NCBI GenBank assembly: GCA_030529855.1
Contig: JAUMWC010000015.1
Span: 1-46,780, forward strand
From: Gemella sp.
GTDB taxonomy: Bacteria; Bacillota; Bacilli; Staphylococcales; Gemellaceae
Direction: 5' to 3'
Length of the DNA stretch: 46,780 nucleotides
The notes beneath the pieces are model-generated. The model saw nothing but the letters and a program-made list of their open reading frames with translations. It ran no database searches and was not told the origin of the DNA. Of this stretch, positions 33,530 through 45,098 are shown in pieces (position 1 is the stretch's first letter; the number at the start of each line of letters is the position of its first letter). Made by a program: the position numbers and the translations under genes.

Positions 33530-33889
33530 ATGGTAGTAATATATGAGAATGTAATAAAAAATAAGGGAGACTTGGTTGGTGAATTTGGTAGTGCTATGTT
33601 CATTACTTTTGGAGATTCTGCACCAGATACGCTAAAAGATTACTGTTATTCTATTGATGTAAAAGAAACGTCAGGAAGAATAGCCGTAGGTCAATATTTA
33701 AATATTGATGGTGAAAAATTTGAAATATTAAAAGTTGGAGAAATAGCTGAACAAAACTTAGTAAGTTTAGGCCACCTAACAGTAAATTTTGATGGTGGAG
33801 AAGAAGTTCTGCCAGGTGCTATATCAGTAGATGCTAAAGATTGTCCAAAATTAGATATAGGAACTGTATTAAAAATAGAGGAGCAATAA
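33530..33889 (+). CDS. srlB: PTS glucitol/sorbitol transporter subunit EIIA
   Basis: A 119-aa EIIA-Gut domain. FGDSAPDTLKDYCYSIDV and SLGHLTVNFDG, with His82 as the likely phosphoryl carrier, are characteristic of the family. It passes phosphate from HPr to EIIB. The gene lies 25 bases after EIIB with Shine-Dalgarno GAGGAG, and the dehydrogenase follows after 2 bases. Confidence 0.95.
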   Translation: MVVIYENVIKNKGDLVGEFGSAMFITFGDSAPDTLKDYCYSIDVKETSGRIAVGQYLNIDGEKFEILKVGEIAEQNLVSLGHLTVNFDGGEEVLPGAISVDAKDCPKLDIGTVLKIEEQ

Positions 33890-33891
33890 TT

Positions 33892-34689
33892 ATGAGTTGG
33901 TTAAATTTAGAAGGTAAAACAGTAATAGTAACCGGTGGAGTTAGTGGTATAGGAAAAGCAGTAGTAACAGAGTTTTTAGCGCAAGGTGCGAATGTAGTAG
34001 TTAGTGATATTACTGAAAAAGAATCAGATAATCCTAAACTAGTATATTTAAAATGTGATGTTTCTAAAAGAGAAGAAGTAGAAGCAGTAGTTGAAAAAAC
34101 TGTAGAATTATTTGGAACTGTAGATGTTTTGGTAAATAATGCTGGAATCAATATTCCTACTTTACTTGTTGATTCTATAAGTCCAAAAGGAAAATATGAA
34201 TTAAATGATGATGTTTATGATAAAGTAATGAACATTAATGTAAAAGGAGTATATTTAGCAGCTCAGGCAGTAGCTAGAATTTTTGTTGAGAAAAAATCAG
34301 GTGTAATTATCAATATGTCATCTGAATCTGGAATTGAAGGTTCTGAAGGACAAAGTATTTATGCTGCAAGTAAGAATGCTGTAAATTCATTCACTAGATC
34401 ATGGGCCAAAGAATTAGGTAAATTTGGTGTTCGTGTAGTTGGGGTAGCCCCTGGAATACTAGAAGAAACTGGTTTAAGAACGTTAGCTTACGAAGAAGCC
34501 TTGGCTTATACAAGAGGAATAACAATAGAAAAATTAAGAGAAGGATACACTAGTACTAAAACAACACCACTAGGAAGAGATGGAAAATTATCTGAAGTTG
34601 CAGATTTAGTAGCTTATATAGCAAGTGATAGAGCTTCTTATATTCATGGTGTAACATATAATGTTGCAGGTGGAAAAACTAGAGGATAA
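33892..34689 (+). CDS. srlD: Sorbitol-6-phosphate 2-dehydrogenase (SDR family)
   Basis: A 265-aa short-chain dehydrogenase that oxidises sorbitol-6-phosphate to fructose-6-phosphate with NAD. The cofactor motif TGGVSGIG is at 14-21, NNAGIN is present, and the YAASK active site has Tyr157 and Lys161. The PTS sorbitol genes directly upstream fix the substrate. The start is the ATG at 33892 (Shine-Dalgarno GAGGAG at 33878); an earlier in-frame start inside EIIA is not credible. A terminator follows. Confidence 0.95.
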   Translation: MSWLNLEGKTVIVTGGVSGIGKAVVTEFLAQGANVVVSDITEKESDNPKLVYLKCDVSKREEVEAVVEKTVELFGTVDVLVNNAGINIPTLLVDSISPKGKYELNDDVYDKVMNINVKGVYLAAQAVARIFVEKKSGVIINMSSESGIEGSEGQSIYAASKNAVNSFTRSWAKELGKFGVRVVGVAPGILEETGLRTLAYEEALAYTRGITIEKLREGYTSTKTTPLGRDGKLSEVADLVAYIASDRASYIHGVTYNVAGGKTRG

Positions 34690-34694
34690 TAATT

Positions 34695-34731
34695 AAGCAA
34701 ACTGCAATGAGATTTGTAGTTTGCTTTTTTA
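34695..34731 (+). terminator. Intrinsic terminator after the sorbitol-6-phosphate dehydrogenase gene
   Basis: A 9-bp stem (34695-34703 with 34718-34726), then TTTTTT. The next genes have no clear promoter of their own except a TATAAT at 34730, so partial readthrough is likely. Confidence 0.8.
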
Positions 34732-34757
34732 TAATAAATAAGTAAGAAGGAGAAAGT

Positions 34758-35420
34758 ATGATAAAAGCAGTATTATTTGATATGGATGGTCTTATGTTTG
34801 ATACAGAATCACTTGCAACCAAAGCTTTTATAGAAGCTGCGAAAAAACAAAATTATGAAATGACAAAGGAAGAAACACATTTTGTTTTAGGTTTTAAACC
34901 GGAAGCGATTTATAATTTTTACGAGAATTATTTTAAAGATAAGGAAGTAGATGGAAAAAAGTTAGTGAAAGATCATTATGAATATTTGGAGCATGTATTA
35001 TTTACGACTGGACCAGATAAAATGCCTTATTTAGAAGAATTACTAATTTATTTGAAAACTAATAATTATAAAATAGCGGTGGCATCTTCATCGGATTTAG
35101 AGCATATAAATAATAATTTAGAGAAAACAGGGGTAAAAAAATACATAGACACTGTTGCTTCGGGAGAAGAAGTGGAAAATGGAAAGCCAGCCCCAGATGT
35201 GTTTTTACTGGCTGCTGATAGATTAGGTATAGAAATTGAAAAATGTATGGTTTTAGAAGATTCTGTATCAGGAATGAGAGCAGGATATCTATCAGGAGCT
35301 AAAGCAGTTATGATACCAGATTCTATACAGCCTGATGAATATATAAAATCAATTGCTTATGAAGTATTAGATAGTCTAAAAGAAGTAATAAATTTGTTGG
35401 AGGAAAAGAAAAATGGTTAA
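34758..35420 (+). CDS. HAD-family phosphatase (beta-phosphoglucomutase-like)
   Basis: A 220-aa HAD subfamily IA protein with the catalytic motif DMDGLMFDTE (Asp8 nucleophile, Asp10), IAVASSSD as motif II, and GKPAPDVFLLAADRLG plus LEDSVSGMRAG as motifs III/IV. It has an alpha-helical cap after residue 18. This is the size and layout of sugar-phosphate phosphatases and beta-phosphoglucomutases. It overlaps the aldolase gene by 8 bases, which suggests a linked role in sugar-phosphate handling after sorbitol entry. The substrate is unknown. Confidence 0.85.
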   Translation: MIKAVLFDMDGLMFDTESLATKAFIEAAKKQNYEMTKEETHFVLGFKPEAIYNFYENYFKDKEVDGKKLVKDHYEYLEHVLFTTGPDKMPYLEELLIYLKTNNYKIAVASSSDLEHINNNLEKTGVKKYIDTVASGEEVENGKPAPDVFLLAADRLGIEIEKCMVLEDSVSGMRAGYLSGAKAVMIPDSIQPDEYIKSIAYEVLDSLKEVINLLEEKKNG

Positions 35421-36087
35421 AATATTAATAGATAGCTCTAATGTTGAAGAGATAGAAAAAATAAATAAATATTATAAAATATGTGGTCTTACTACTAATC
35501 CAAGTATTCTAGCTAAAGATAGTGTAGACTTGAGAGAAAGGTTTTTAGAAATAAAGAATTTTGTTGGTGATAATTTAGAAGTACATGTACAAACAACGGA
35601 AAATACAAGTGAAAGAATACTAGAAGAGGCTAAAAAATTAAAAGAATTTTTTGGAGATAATTTTCATATAAAAATTCCTGTAACTAAAGAAGGATTAAGA
35701 GCAGTTAGGTTATGTAAGGAGAATAAGATCAAGGTAACTGTAACTGCTGTTCTAAGTACGCTACAAGTTTTAGCAGCTTGTGAGGCTGGAGCGAATTATG
35801 TAGCTCCTTATGTAAATAGAATGGAGAATATAGGGAATGAATCAACTATAATTTTAGAAGAAATGGTAAAAATATGTTCTAGTTATGAGACAGAAATTTT
35901 AGCAGCAAGTTTTAAAAATCAAAAGCAATTTAAGGATACAATTTTGTTAGGGGTCGGTGCGATAACGGTACAACCTCAATTATTAGAAGAAAGTTTATGG
36001 CATCCATATACTGATAAGTCAATTTTTGATTTTGAAAAAGATTGGGAAGAAAAATTTTCAGGTAAAAAAGTTATAGATTTTATATAG
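35413..36087 (+). CDS. fsa: Fructose-6-phosphate aldolase / transaldolase-family protein
   Basis: A 224-aa class I aldolase of the FSA/small transaldolase group. GLTTNPSILAK and the Schiff-base lysine in FHIKIPVT (Lys87, the position of the catalytic Lys of E. coli FsaA) are clear, and NYVAPYVNRMENIG also matches. It could cleave fructose-6-phosphate to dihydroxyacetone and glyceraldehyde-3-phosphate, or act as a transaldolase. It overlaps the HAD gene and is translated from TTGGAGG. It completes a possible sorbitol to triose route next to the sorbitol operon. Confidence 0.9.
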   Translation: MVKILIDSSNVEEIEKINKYYKICGLTTNPSILAKDSVDLRERFLEIKNFVGDNLEVHVQTTENTSERILEEAKKLKEFFGDNFHIKIPVTKEGLRAVRLCKENKIKVTVTAVLSTLQVLAACEAGANYVAPYVNRMENIGNESTIILEEMVKICSSYETEILAASFKNQKQFKDTILLGVGAITVQPQLLEESLWHPYTDKSIFDFEKDWEEKFSGKKVIDFI

Positions 36088-36090
36088 AGA

Positions 36091-36115
36091 AACACAGATT
36101 TTAAATCTGTGTTTT
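36091..36115. terminator. Bidirectional terminator between fsa and the LysR gene
   Basis: An 11-bp stem (36091-36101 with 36103-36113) with T-runs in both directions. Confidence 0.8.
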
Positions 36116-36116
36116 C

Positions 36117-37016
36117 TTAATAAAATTTTATATATTTAGAAAAATTATGAGTACGAATATAGTTAATAAATTCATGTATTAAAGGTGAGTGTAATTTATT
36201 TTTTGAATAAGCTAAGTAATATAATCTGTTTTGTAATATATCTTCAATTTTGATTTTTACAATATCAAGGCTATCTAGTATAGGGACATCTGGAACTATA
36301 GCTATACCAAAATTTTGGGCAACAAGCCCTGCAATAATAGGTTCTTCTTCAGCGACATATTTTATACGAGGAAACATGTTAATTCTTTCAAAATTAGGAT
36401 TAATTACTTTGCTTAATTCGGTATTATTTTTAAAACCAATAAAATCATAATCAAGTATATCTTTAAGTTTTACACTACTCTTAGATGATAACACATGATC
36501 TTTGGCAGTAATTAGAATTAATTCGTGTTCGCCAAGTGGTACGTATTCGATAGTATTAGTAGGATTAACTTCAGAAGTGAGAATAATATCGTAAGTTCCA
36601 CTTTTCAAACTACTAGTCAATTCTTTAGGACTGCCAGCATGTAAATTATAGTTAATATTCTTATCTGGATAAGCTTCTATAAACTGTCTACATAGGGTGG
36701 GAACAGTAATAACTCCTAGAGTTCTAACGAATCCTATATTGATTAAACCATGCCCATCATGTATTTTTTTAACAAGTTCAGTTGCTTCGTCAATATTACT
36801 TATAGATGATTTAATAATAGAGTAAAAAACCTCACCAGATTTAGTTAAGCTTATATTTCTCCCTTTTTTCTCAAAGAGTTTAACTTGCATATAATCTTCT
36901 AGTGTAGAAATAGCATGACTCAAACTGGGTTGTGTAATATTTAATTCTTTGGCTGCTAAAGTGTAGTGTTCAAGTTCAGCAAGTTTTAAAAAATATTTTA
37001 GATGAAATAAATTCAT
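36117..37016 (-). CDS. LysR-family transcriptional regulator
   Basis: A 299-aa LTTR. The N-terminal winged helix reads MNLFHLKYFLKLAELEHYTLAAKELNITQPSLSHAISTLE (given as separate motifs, the recognition helix being LNITQPSLSHAI), then LFEKKGRNISLTKSG. An effector domain follows from about residue 90. It is divergent from trhO and convergent with fsa, so its target is not obvious; divergent orientation makes trhO or itself a candidate. A -10 TATAAT on the minus strand (37050-37055) is visible, and no strong Shine-Dalgarno precedes the ATG. Confidence 0.9.
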   Translation of the reverse strand: MNLFHLKYFLKLAELEHYTLAAKELNITQPSLSHAISTLEDYMQVKLFEKKGRNISLTKSGEVFYSIIKSSISNIDEATELVKKIHDGHGLINIGFVRTLGVITVPTLCRQFIEAYPDKNINYNLHAGSPKELTSSLKSGTYDIILTSEVNPTNTIEYVPLGEHELILITAKDHVLSSKSSVKLKDILDYDFIGFKNNTELSKVINPNFERINMFPRIKYVAEEEPIIAGLVAQNFGIAIVPDVPILDSLDIVKIKIEDILQNRLYYLAYSKNKLHSPLIHEFINYIRTHNFSKYIKFY

Positions 37017-37102
37017 TATAGATGTAAAGCCTTTCTTTTTATTAACTAAATTATAACCTAAAGAGTTATAAAAATCTAATATAAAATTATTTGTTAAAAA
37101 CC

Positions 37103-37131
37103 TTGTAAAAATAAGGATTTAGGCTTATAAT
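37103..37131 (+). promoter_or_regulatory. Promoter of trhO
   Basis: TTGTAA (37103-37108), a 17-base spacer, then TATAAT (37126-37131). Confidence 0.75.
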
Positions 37132-37187
37132 ATATAGTGATTGTATTGTCAATCAAAGTCTATTGCAAAGATAAGGAGAAGACGGAC

Positions 37188-38171
37188 ATGTCAGATAAAA
37201 TAAGAGTATTATTATACTACAAGTACGTTCCTATTGAAAATGCAGAAGAGTATGCAAAGGAACACTTAGAATTCTGTAAGTCAATCGGTCTTAAAGGACG
37301 TATCTTGATTGCTGATGAAGGAATCAACGGTACAGTTTCTGGAGACTATGAGACTACACAAAAATATATGGATTGGGTACACTCAGATGAGCGTTTTGCA
37401 GACCTTTGGTTCAAGATTGATGAAGAAAACCAAAATGCTTTCCGTAAAATGTTTGTACGTTACAAAAAAGAGATCGTTCACCTAGGATTAGAAAACGATA
37501 ACTTTGATAGTGACATTAACCCACTAGAAATTACTGGTGAATACTTAAATCCAAAACAATTCAAAGAAGCATTATTAGACGAGAACACAGTTGTTTTAGA
37601 TACTCGTAACGATTATGAGTACGATTTAGGACACTTCCGTGGAGCGATTCGTCCAGATATTCGTAACTTCCGTGAATTACCACAATGGGTACGTGACAAC
37701 AAAGAAAAATTCATGGACAAGCGTGTAGTAGTTTACTGTACAGGTGGAGTACGTTGTGAAAAATTCTCTGGATGGATGGTTCGTGAAGGATTCAAAGATG
37801 TTGGACAACTTCACGGTGGTATCGTAACTTACGGTAAAGATCCAGAAGTAATGGGAGAATTATGGGATGGAGCTATGTACGTGTTTGACGACCGTATTTC
37901 AGTACCAGTTAACCGCGTTAACCCAACAATAGTAGGACGTGACCACTTCGATGGAACTCCATGTGAACGTTACGTTAATTGTGCTAATCCATTCTGTAAC
38001 GAACAAATCCTATGTTCAGAAGAGAACGAAGCTAAATATGTAAGAGGATGTTCAGCAGAATGCCGTGCTCACGCGAGAAACCGCTATGTCTCAGAGAACG
38101 GATTGACCCATGAGGAGTGGGAAGCACGCTTAGCGGCTCTAGGTGAAAGCTTAGAAAAAACAAATGCATAA
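37188..38171 (+). CDS. trhO: tRNA uridine(34) hydroxylase TrhO (rhodanese-related)
   Basis: A 327-aa protein of the TrhO (YbfQ/YceA) family, which makes 5-hydroxyuridine at tRNA position 34. The N-terminal [16 protein letters not shown] and [14 protein letters not shown] are diagnostic. The rhodanese domain has [13 protein letters not shown] with active Cys184, and a Cys-rich C-terminus ([18 protein letters not shown]) follows. The start is the ATG at 37188, 9 bases after AAGGAG. An earlier in-frame ATG at 37137 is too close to the -10 to be used. CGT, AAC, TTC and GAC codons are enriched by eye compared with its neighbours. Confidence 0.93.
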   Translation: MSDKIRVLLYYKYVPIENAEEYAKEHLEFCKSIGLKGRILIADEGINGTVSGDYETTQKYMDWVHSDERFADLWFKIDEENQNAFRKMFVRYKKEIVHLGLENDNFDSDINPLEITGEYLNPKQFKEALLDENTVVLDTRNDYEYDLGHFRGAIRPDIRNFRELPQWVRDNKEKFMDKRVVVYCTGGVRCEKFSGWMVREGFKDVGQLHGGIVTYGKDPEVMGELWDGAMYVFDDRISVPVNRVNPTIVGRDHFDGTPCERYVNCANPFCNEQILCSEENEAKYVRGCSAECRAHARNRYVSENGLTHEEWEARLAALGESLEKTNA

Positions 38172-38177
38172 TTTCCA

Positions 38178-38203
38178 AGCAAGTCTTAGGACTTGCTTTT
38201 TTT
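38178..38203 (+). terminator. Intrinsic terminator after trhO
   Basis: An 8-bp GC-rich stem (38178-38185 with 38190-38197) and a TTAG loop, then T-run. Confidence 0.9.
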
Positions 38204-38297
38204 GTTTTCAAAAATACTATAATAGTGATATTCAGTATCTATAAGTTTTTTCTATAAATACAGCTTTATCTATAAAAAACTCCAATAATAGAAAGGG

Positions 38298-38326
38298 TTT
38301 ACATCCCTGTTGTGTAATGTTACAAT
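38298..38326 (+). promoter_or_regulatory. Promoter of ald
   Basis: TTTACA (38298-38303), a 17-base spacer, then TACAAT (38321-38326). Confidence 0.7.
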
Positions 38327-38370
38327 ATAAGTGAAAAAAGAAATAAACAAAATTAAAGGAGGAACATCTC

Positions 38371-39486
38371 ATGATTATAGGAGTGCCAAAAGAAATTAAA
38401 AACAATGAAAACAGAGTTTCTGCTGTACCAGGAATTGTACAAGAACTTGTTGCAGATGGACATACTGTATATGTAGAAAAAGGAGCAGGGTTAGGATCTG
38501 GAATTAATGATTCAGAATATGCAGAAGCAGGAGCAGTATTAGTAGATACAGCAGAGGAAGTTTGGGCTAAGGCAGAATTGATTTACAAAGTAAAAGAACC
38601 GCTAGAATCTGAATATAAATACTTTAGAGAAGGGCAATTAATCTACACTTATCTCCACTTAGCAGCAGAACCACACTTAACTAAAGCGTTAGTTGATAAA
38701 AAAGTTACAGGAATTGCATTTGAAACTGTAAGAGTAGGAAGAGGACTACCATTGCTTAGACCTATGAGTGAAGTAGCTGGAAGAATGGCTGTTCAAGAGG
38801 GAGTTAGATTCTTAACTAAGCCACATGGTGGTAAAGGATTACTTATCCAAGGGGTACCAGGAGTTAAGGTTGGTAAGGTAGTAATCGTAGGAGCAGGTAT
38901 CGCAGGAACTGCAGCTGCTAGTGCAGCCGTAGGGCTAGGAGCAAATGTAACATTACTAGATGTAAATATCGATAGACTAACAGAATTATCAAATCAATTT
39001 GGTCGTGATATAGAAACTCTATATTCAACTAAATTAAATATTGCTAATAGCGTTAAAGATGCAGATTTAGTAGTAAGTACAGTATTAATTCCAGGAGCTA
39101 AAGCGCCTAAATTAATTACTAAAGAAATGGTTGCATCTATGGAAGATGGATCTGTAATTGTGGACGTAGCTATTGACCAAGGAGGATCTACAGAATATAC
39201 AGAAGGTCGCCCAACAACGCATGATGAACCAATATTTGTAGAAGATGGGGTATTACACTACTCTGTAGCAAATATTCCAGGAGCAGTTCCAATCACTTCA
39301 TCTTATGCTTTATGTAATGCAACTTCAAGATACATTAAACAAATTGCTAATCTAGGATTAGCTAAAGCAATAGAAAGATTCCCAGAATTAGAAGGTGGAG
39401 TAAATACTCATGCAGGTGCTGTTACTTATAAAGCAGTAGCAGATGACTTAGGATTTGAGTATGTATCATTAAAAGATATATTGTAA
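38371..39486 (+). CDS. ald: Alanine dehydrogenase
   Basis: A 371-aa NAD-dependent enzyme that converts L-alanine to pyruvate and ammonia. The N-terminus [21 protein letters not shown], the substrate region YKVKEP and [10 protein letters not shown], and the Rossmann motif [19 protein letters not shown] are all typical. The C-terminus [20 protein letters not shown] is complete. The Shine-Dalgarno is AAAGGAGG. An amino-acid permease gene follows after a terminator, which suggests joint use in alanine catabolism. Confidence 0.97.
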   Translation: MIIGVPKEIKNNENRVSAVPGIVQELVADGHTVYVEKGAGLGSGINDSEYAEAGAVLVDTAEEVWAKAELIYKVKEPLESEYKYFREGQLIYTYLHLAAEPHLTKALVDKKVTGIAFETVRVGRGLPLLRPMSEVAGRMAVQEGVRFLTKPHGGKGLLIQGVPGVKVGKVVIVGAGIAGTAAASAAVGLGANVTLLDVNIDRLTELSNQFGRDIETLYSTKLNIANSVKDADLVVSTVLIPGAKAPKLITKEMVASMEDGSVIVDVAIDQGGSTEYTEGRPTTHDEPIFVEDGVLHYSVANIPGAVPITSSYALCNATSRYIKQIANLGLAKAIERFPELEGGVNTHAGAVTYKAVADDLGFEYVSLKDIL

Positions 39487-39516
39487 TCTGAAATGTTTGA
39501 GATAAGTTAATAGTTT

Positions 39517-39561
39517 AGATACCTATATTTCAGAAAAAGTCTAAATATAGGTATCTTTTTG
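39517..39561 (+). terminator. Intrinsic terminator between ald and the permease gene
   Basis: A 14-bp perfect stem (39517-39530 with 39543-39556) with a 12-base loop, then T. The permease start is 20 bases later, so some readthrough must occur or a promoter lies within. Confidence 0.85.
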
Positions 39562-39580
39562 TAAATAAGGAGAAATTATT

Positions 39581-40954
39581 ATGAGTATTTTTAGGAAGAA
39601 ATCACTTGTAAGCATATTAGAAGAAAATAGAAATAAGGTTTTTAAACCTACTATGAAGACTCTAGACTTAGTTTTGTTTGGTATAGCAGCTATAGTAGGA
39701 TCAGGAGTAATGGTTCTAACGGGAGTAGCTTCAGCTAGTGCCGGACCAGCTGTAATATTTTCATTTTTACTAGCTGGATTAGCATGTACGATAGTGGCTT
39801 TGTGTTATGCAGAGATGGCATCAGCTGTACCATCTAGTGGTTCTACATATACATATATGTACGTTGCATTAGGAGAAATAATAGCCTTTGTGGTAGCCTG
39901 GGTTTTATTAGGTGGTTATATTTTAACATCGGCTGCAGTAGCTAATGGTTGGTCAAATTATTTTAACTCTTTCTTATCTAGTTTAGGAATTAATTTACCA
40001 TCAAATTTAACTAGCATTCCTAGTGAAGGAGGAATTGGAAATATTCCTGCAGTTATAGTAATCTTGTTATTAACTGTGATTCTAACAAGAGGAACTAGTG
40101 AAAGTAAGACATTAAACAATATTTTAGCAATTATTAAAATAGGGATAGTTTTATTATTTATATCTGTAGGATCTATGTATATTAATATAGAAAATTGGAC
40201 AAATAATTTCGCTCCTACAGGTGTAGGTGGAGTGATGTTAGGAGCAACGACAGTATTCTTTGCTTATTTAGGTTTAGATGCAATTTCTACCGCAGCAGAA
40301 GAAGTTATTAATCCTCAAAAAACTTTACCAAAAGCTATACTTATAACAATGTTGGTATGTACAACAATTTACATTCTAGTATGTTTAGTATTAACGGGAG
40401 TAGTGCCCTATGATACATTAGGAAAAGGTAATGCCTTAGTATATGTATTAAATCAAGTAGGTCAAACAAAAGTAGCTAGTCTTATCTCTCTAGGGGCAAC
40501 GCTAGGGCTGACAGCAGGAGTGCTATCATTCATCTACGCTGCAGTAAGAATAGCTTTTACTATGGCTAGAGATGGATTGTTACCTAAAACTTTAACTAAG
40601 GTTAATAAGAATCAAGTTCCTAATGCACTAACTTGGGTAGTAGGACTACTAACAGCAGTATTTGCTGGATTCTTACCATTAGGACAATTATCAGAAATTG
40701 CTAACGTTGCATCTATGATTGCCTTTATGTTAGTAGCTTATGCAACTCTTAAATTTAGAAAAACTCACCCAGAAGTTCACAGAGGATTCAGAGTACCAGC
40801 TATGCCTTTAATCCCAATATTAGCTATAATTATATTTGGAATATTATTAACAACTAGTGTTACGGCAACAACTTGGATGATTACCTTAGTATGGTTAGTA
40901 ATAGGATTAAGTATATACTTTACTTATTCTATAAAAAATAGCAAAGAGAAATAG
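39581..40954 (+). CDS. APC-superfamily amino acid permease (CAT/YfnA-like)
   Basis: A 457-aa permease with about 12-13 TM helices. TLDLVLFGIAAIVGSGVMVLTG in helix 1 and YAEMASAVPSSGSTYTYMYVALGE are the classic APC motifs of the cationic-amino-acid-transporter subgroup. The FFAYLGLDAISTAAEEVINPQKTLP loop is another family mark. The substrate is unknown; alanine is suggested only by the ald neighbour. Shine-Dalgarno TAAGGAG. Confidence 0.9.
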   Translation: MSIFRKKSLVSILEENRNKVFKPTMKTLDLVLFGIAAIVGSGVMVLTGVASASAGPAVIFSFLLAGLACTIVALCYAEMASAVPSSGSTYTYMYVALGEIIAFVVAWVLLGGYILTSAAVANGWSNYFNSFLSSLGINLPSNLTSIPSEGGIGNIPAVIVILLLTVILTRGTSESKTLNNILAIIKIGIVLLFISVGSMYINIENWTNNFAPTGVGGVMLGATTVFFAYLGLDAISTAAEEVINPQKTLPKAILITMLVCTTIYILVCLVLTGVVPYDTLGKGNALVYVLNQVGQTKVASLISLGATLGLTAGVLSFIYAAVRIAFTMARDGLLPKTLTKVNKNQVPNALTWVVGLLTAVFAGFLPLGQLSEIANVASMIAFMLVAYATLKFRKTHPEVHRGFRVPAMPLIPILAIIIFGILLTTSVTATTWMITLVWLVIGLSIYFTYSIKNSKEK

Positions 40955-40988
40955 AAGTAGTGGAATTTTCCACTACTTTTATTTTTTA
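40955..40988 (+). terminator. Intrinsic terminator after the permease gene
   Basis: An 11-bp stem (40955-40965 with 40968-40978; shorter in practice to allow a loop), then T-rich sequence. Confidence 0.85.
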
Positions 40989-40998
40989 AGCAAATTAT

Positions 40999-41027
40999 TT
41001 GATAAAAAATAAAAAAGATTATAAACT
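40999..41027 (+). promoter_or_regulatory. Possible promoter of the glutathionyl-hydroquinone reductase gene
   Basis: TTGATA (40999-41004), a 17-base spacer, then TAAACT (41022-41027). Confidence 0.5.
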
Positions 41028-41044
41028 ATTACTAGTTAGTAATA
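41027..41044 (+). promoter_or_regulatory. 18-base perfect palindrome, probable operator
   Basis: TATTACTA-GT-TAGTAATA: perfect 8-base arms around 2 bases, placed at the -10/start of the predicted promoter. It contains a TTAC-N6-GTAA core like those bound by DUF24/MarR-type redox repressors. Confidence 0.55.
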
Positions 41045-41069
41045 AAATTTTAAATTAGGGAGACTAAAT

Positions 41070-42002
41070 ATGGGATTATTAGTAGATGGAAAATGGGTAG
41101 ATCAATGGTATGATACCAAATCTAGTGGTGGACGTTTTATTAGAACTGTTGCTCAATTTAGAAATACAATAGAAGAAGGCGGAAAATACGAAGCAGAGAA
41201 AGATAGATACCACTTATATGTTTCATTAGCTTGTCCATGGGCTCACAGAACACTAATAATGAGAAAATTAAAGGGATTAGAAGATTACATAACTGTATCA
41301 GTGGTTAGTCCATATATGTTAGAAAATGGATGGACATTCGAAGATTGTGAAGGAGTAGTAAAAGATCCTATCTTTAATGCATCTTATCTGCATCAAGTTT
41401 ATACTAATGTAGAAGAAACTTATTCTGGTCGTGTAACAGTGCCTATTCTTTTCGACAAGAAAACTAAGACAATAGTTAACAATGAATCATCAGAAATTAT
41501 TAGAATTTTAAACACGGCTTTTAATCATTTGACAGGAAATACTGATGATTATTATCCAGAAGATTTACGTAGTGAAATAGATGAAATAAACGAATTTGTT
41601 TATCATAAGGTAAATAATGGAGTTTATAAGGTAGGGTTTTCTACTGCTCAAGATGTTTACGAAGAAGAAGTCACAGTGCTATTTGAAGCCTTAGATAAAT
41701 TAGAAGAAAGATTAGAAGGTAAAGAGTATCTAGTAGGAGATAAATTTACAGAAGCAGATATTAGATTATTCACAACGCTAGTACGCTTTGACCCAGTATA
41801 TGTGGGTCACTTCAAGTGTAATCTTAAAATGATAAAAGATTATCCAAATCTATGGGCTTATACTAGAAGACTATATAATAGACCAGAAATCAAAGAAACT
41901 GTAAACTTTGATCATATAAAAACTCACTACTACGGAAGTCATAAAACAATAAACCCAACAGGAGTTATTCCAAAAGGACCAAATCTAGATTGGGAAATTT
42001 AA
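41070..42002 (+). CDS. Glutathionyl-hydroquinone reductase-type glutathione S-transferase (YqjG/ECM4 family)
   Basis: A 310-aa GST-superfamily protein. The thioredoxin-like domain holds the active-site motif ACPWAHR with Cys55, followed by VVSPYMLENGWTFE. NNESSEIIRILNTAF and the C-terminal helical domain (EARLFTTLVRFDPVYVGHFKCNLK region) match the xi-class/glutathionyl-hydroquinone reductase group. Such enzymes remove glutathione from glutathionyl-quinones. The Shine-Dalgarno is weak (AGGGAG). The promoter palindrome suggests control by a repressor. It is monocistronic. Confidence 0.88.
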   Translation: MGLLVDGKWVDQWYDTKSSGGRFIRTVAQFRNTIEEGGKYEAEKDRYHLYVSLACPWAHRTLIMRKLKGLEDYITVSVVSPYMLENGWTFEDCEGVVKDPIFNASYLHQVYTNVEETYSGRVTVPILFDKKTKTIVNNESSEIIRILNTAFNHLTGNTDDYYPEDLRSEIDEINEFVYHKVNNGVYKVGFSTAQDVYEEEVTVLFEALDKLEERLEGKEYLVGDKFTEADIRLFTTLVRFDPVYVGHFKCNLKMIKDYPNLWAYTRRLYNRPEIKETVNFDHIKTHYYGSHKTINPTGVIPKGPNLDWEI

Positions 42003-42003
42003 G

Positions 42004-42027
42004 AGTCAGCGAAAGCTGACTTTTTTT
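42004..42027 (+). terminator. Intrinsic terminator after the GST-family gene
   Basis: A 7-bp stem with a GAAA tetraloop (42004-42010 with 42015-42021), then T-run. Confidence 0.9.
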
Positions 42028-42059
42028 ATAAAAAAGTTATTATAAAAATTAAAAGTATA

Positions 42060-42068
42060 TGATAAAAT
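42060..42068 (+). promoter_or_regulatory. Extended -10 promoter of the 6-phospho-beta-glucosidase genes
   Basis: TGATAAAAT, an extended -10, with TTATAA 17 bases upstream (42040-42045). Confidence 0.45.
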
Positions 42069-42087
42069 TAGAGTAAGTTTAAGATAA

Positions 42088-43530
<1,443 letters not shown>

Positions 43531-43536
43531 TTATGA

Positions 43537-43560
43537 ATATGTCCCCTTAGTGGGATATAT
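43537..43560 (+). other. Intercistronic hairpin between the two GH1 genes
   Basis: A 9-bp stem with one G-T pair (43537-43545 with 43552-43560) and a 6-base loop, not followed by a T-run. It may be an mRNA-stability or processing element, not a strong terminator. Confidence 0.45.
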
Positions 43561-43587
43561 TATGTTAAACTAATTAATGTGATATAA

Positions 43588-45045
<1,458 letters not shown>

Positions 45046-45052
45046 AGCTAGG

Positions 45053-45080
45053 AGGAGACGTCTGAAAGATGTCTCCTTTT
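45053..45080 (+). terminator. Hairpin terminator after the second GH1 gene
   Basis: An 11-bp stem with one G-T pair (45053-45063 with 45067-45077), loop GAA, then TTTT. The short T-run suggests partial readthrough into the phosphatase gene. Confidence 0.7.
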
Positions 45081-45098
45081 ATCAAAGGAGAAAGAATT

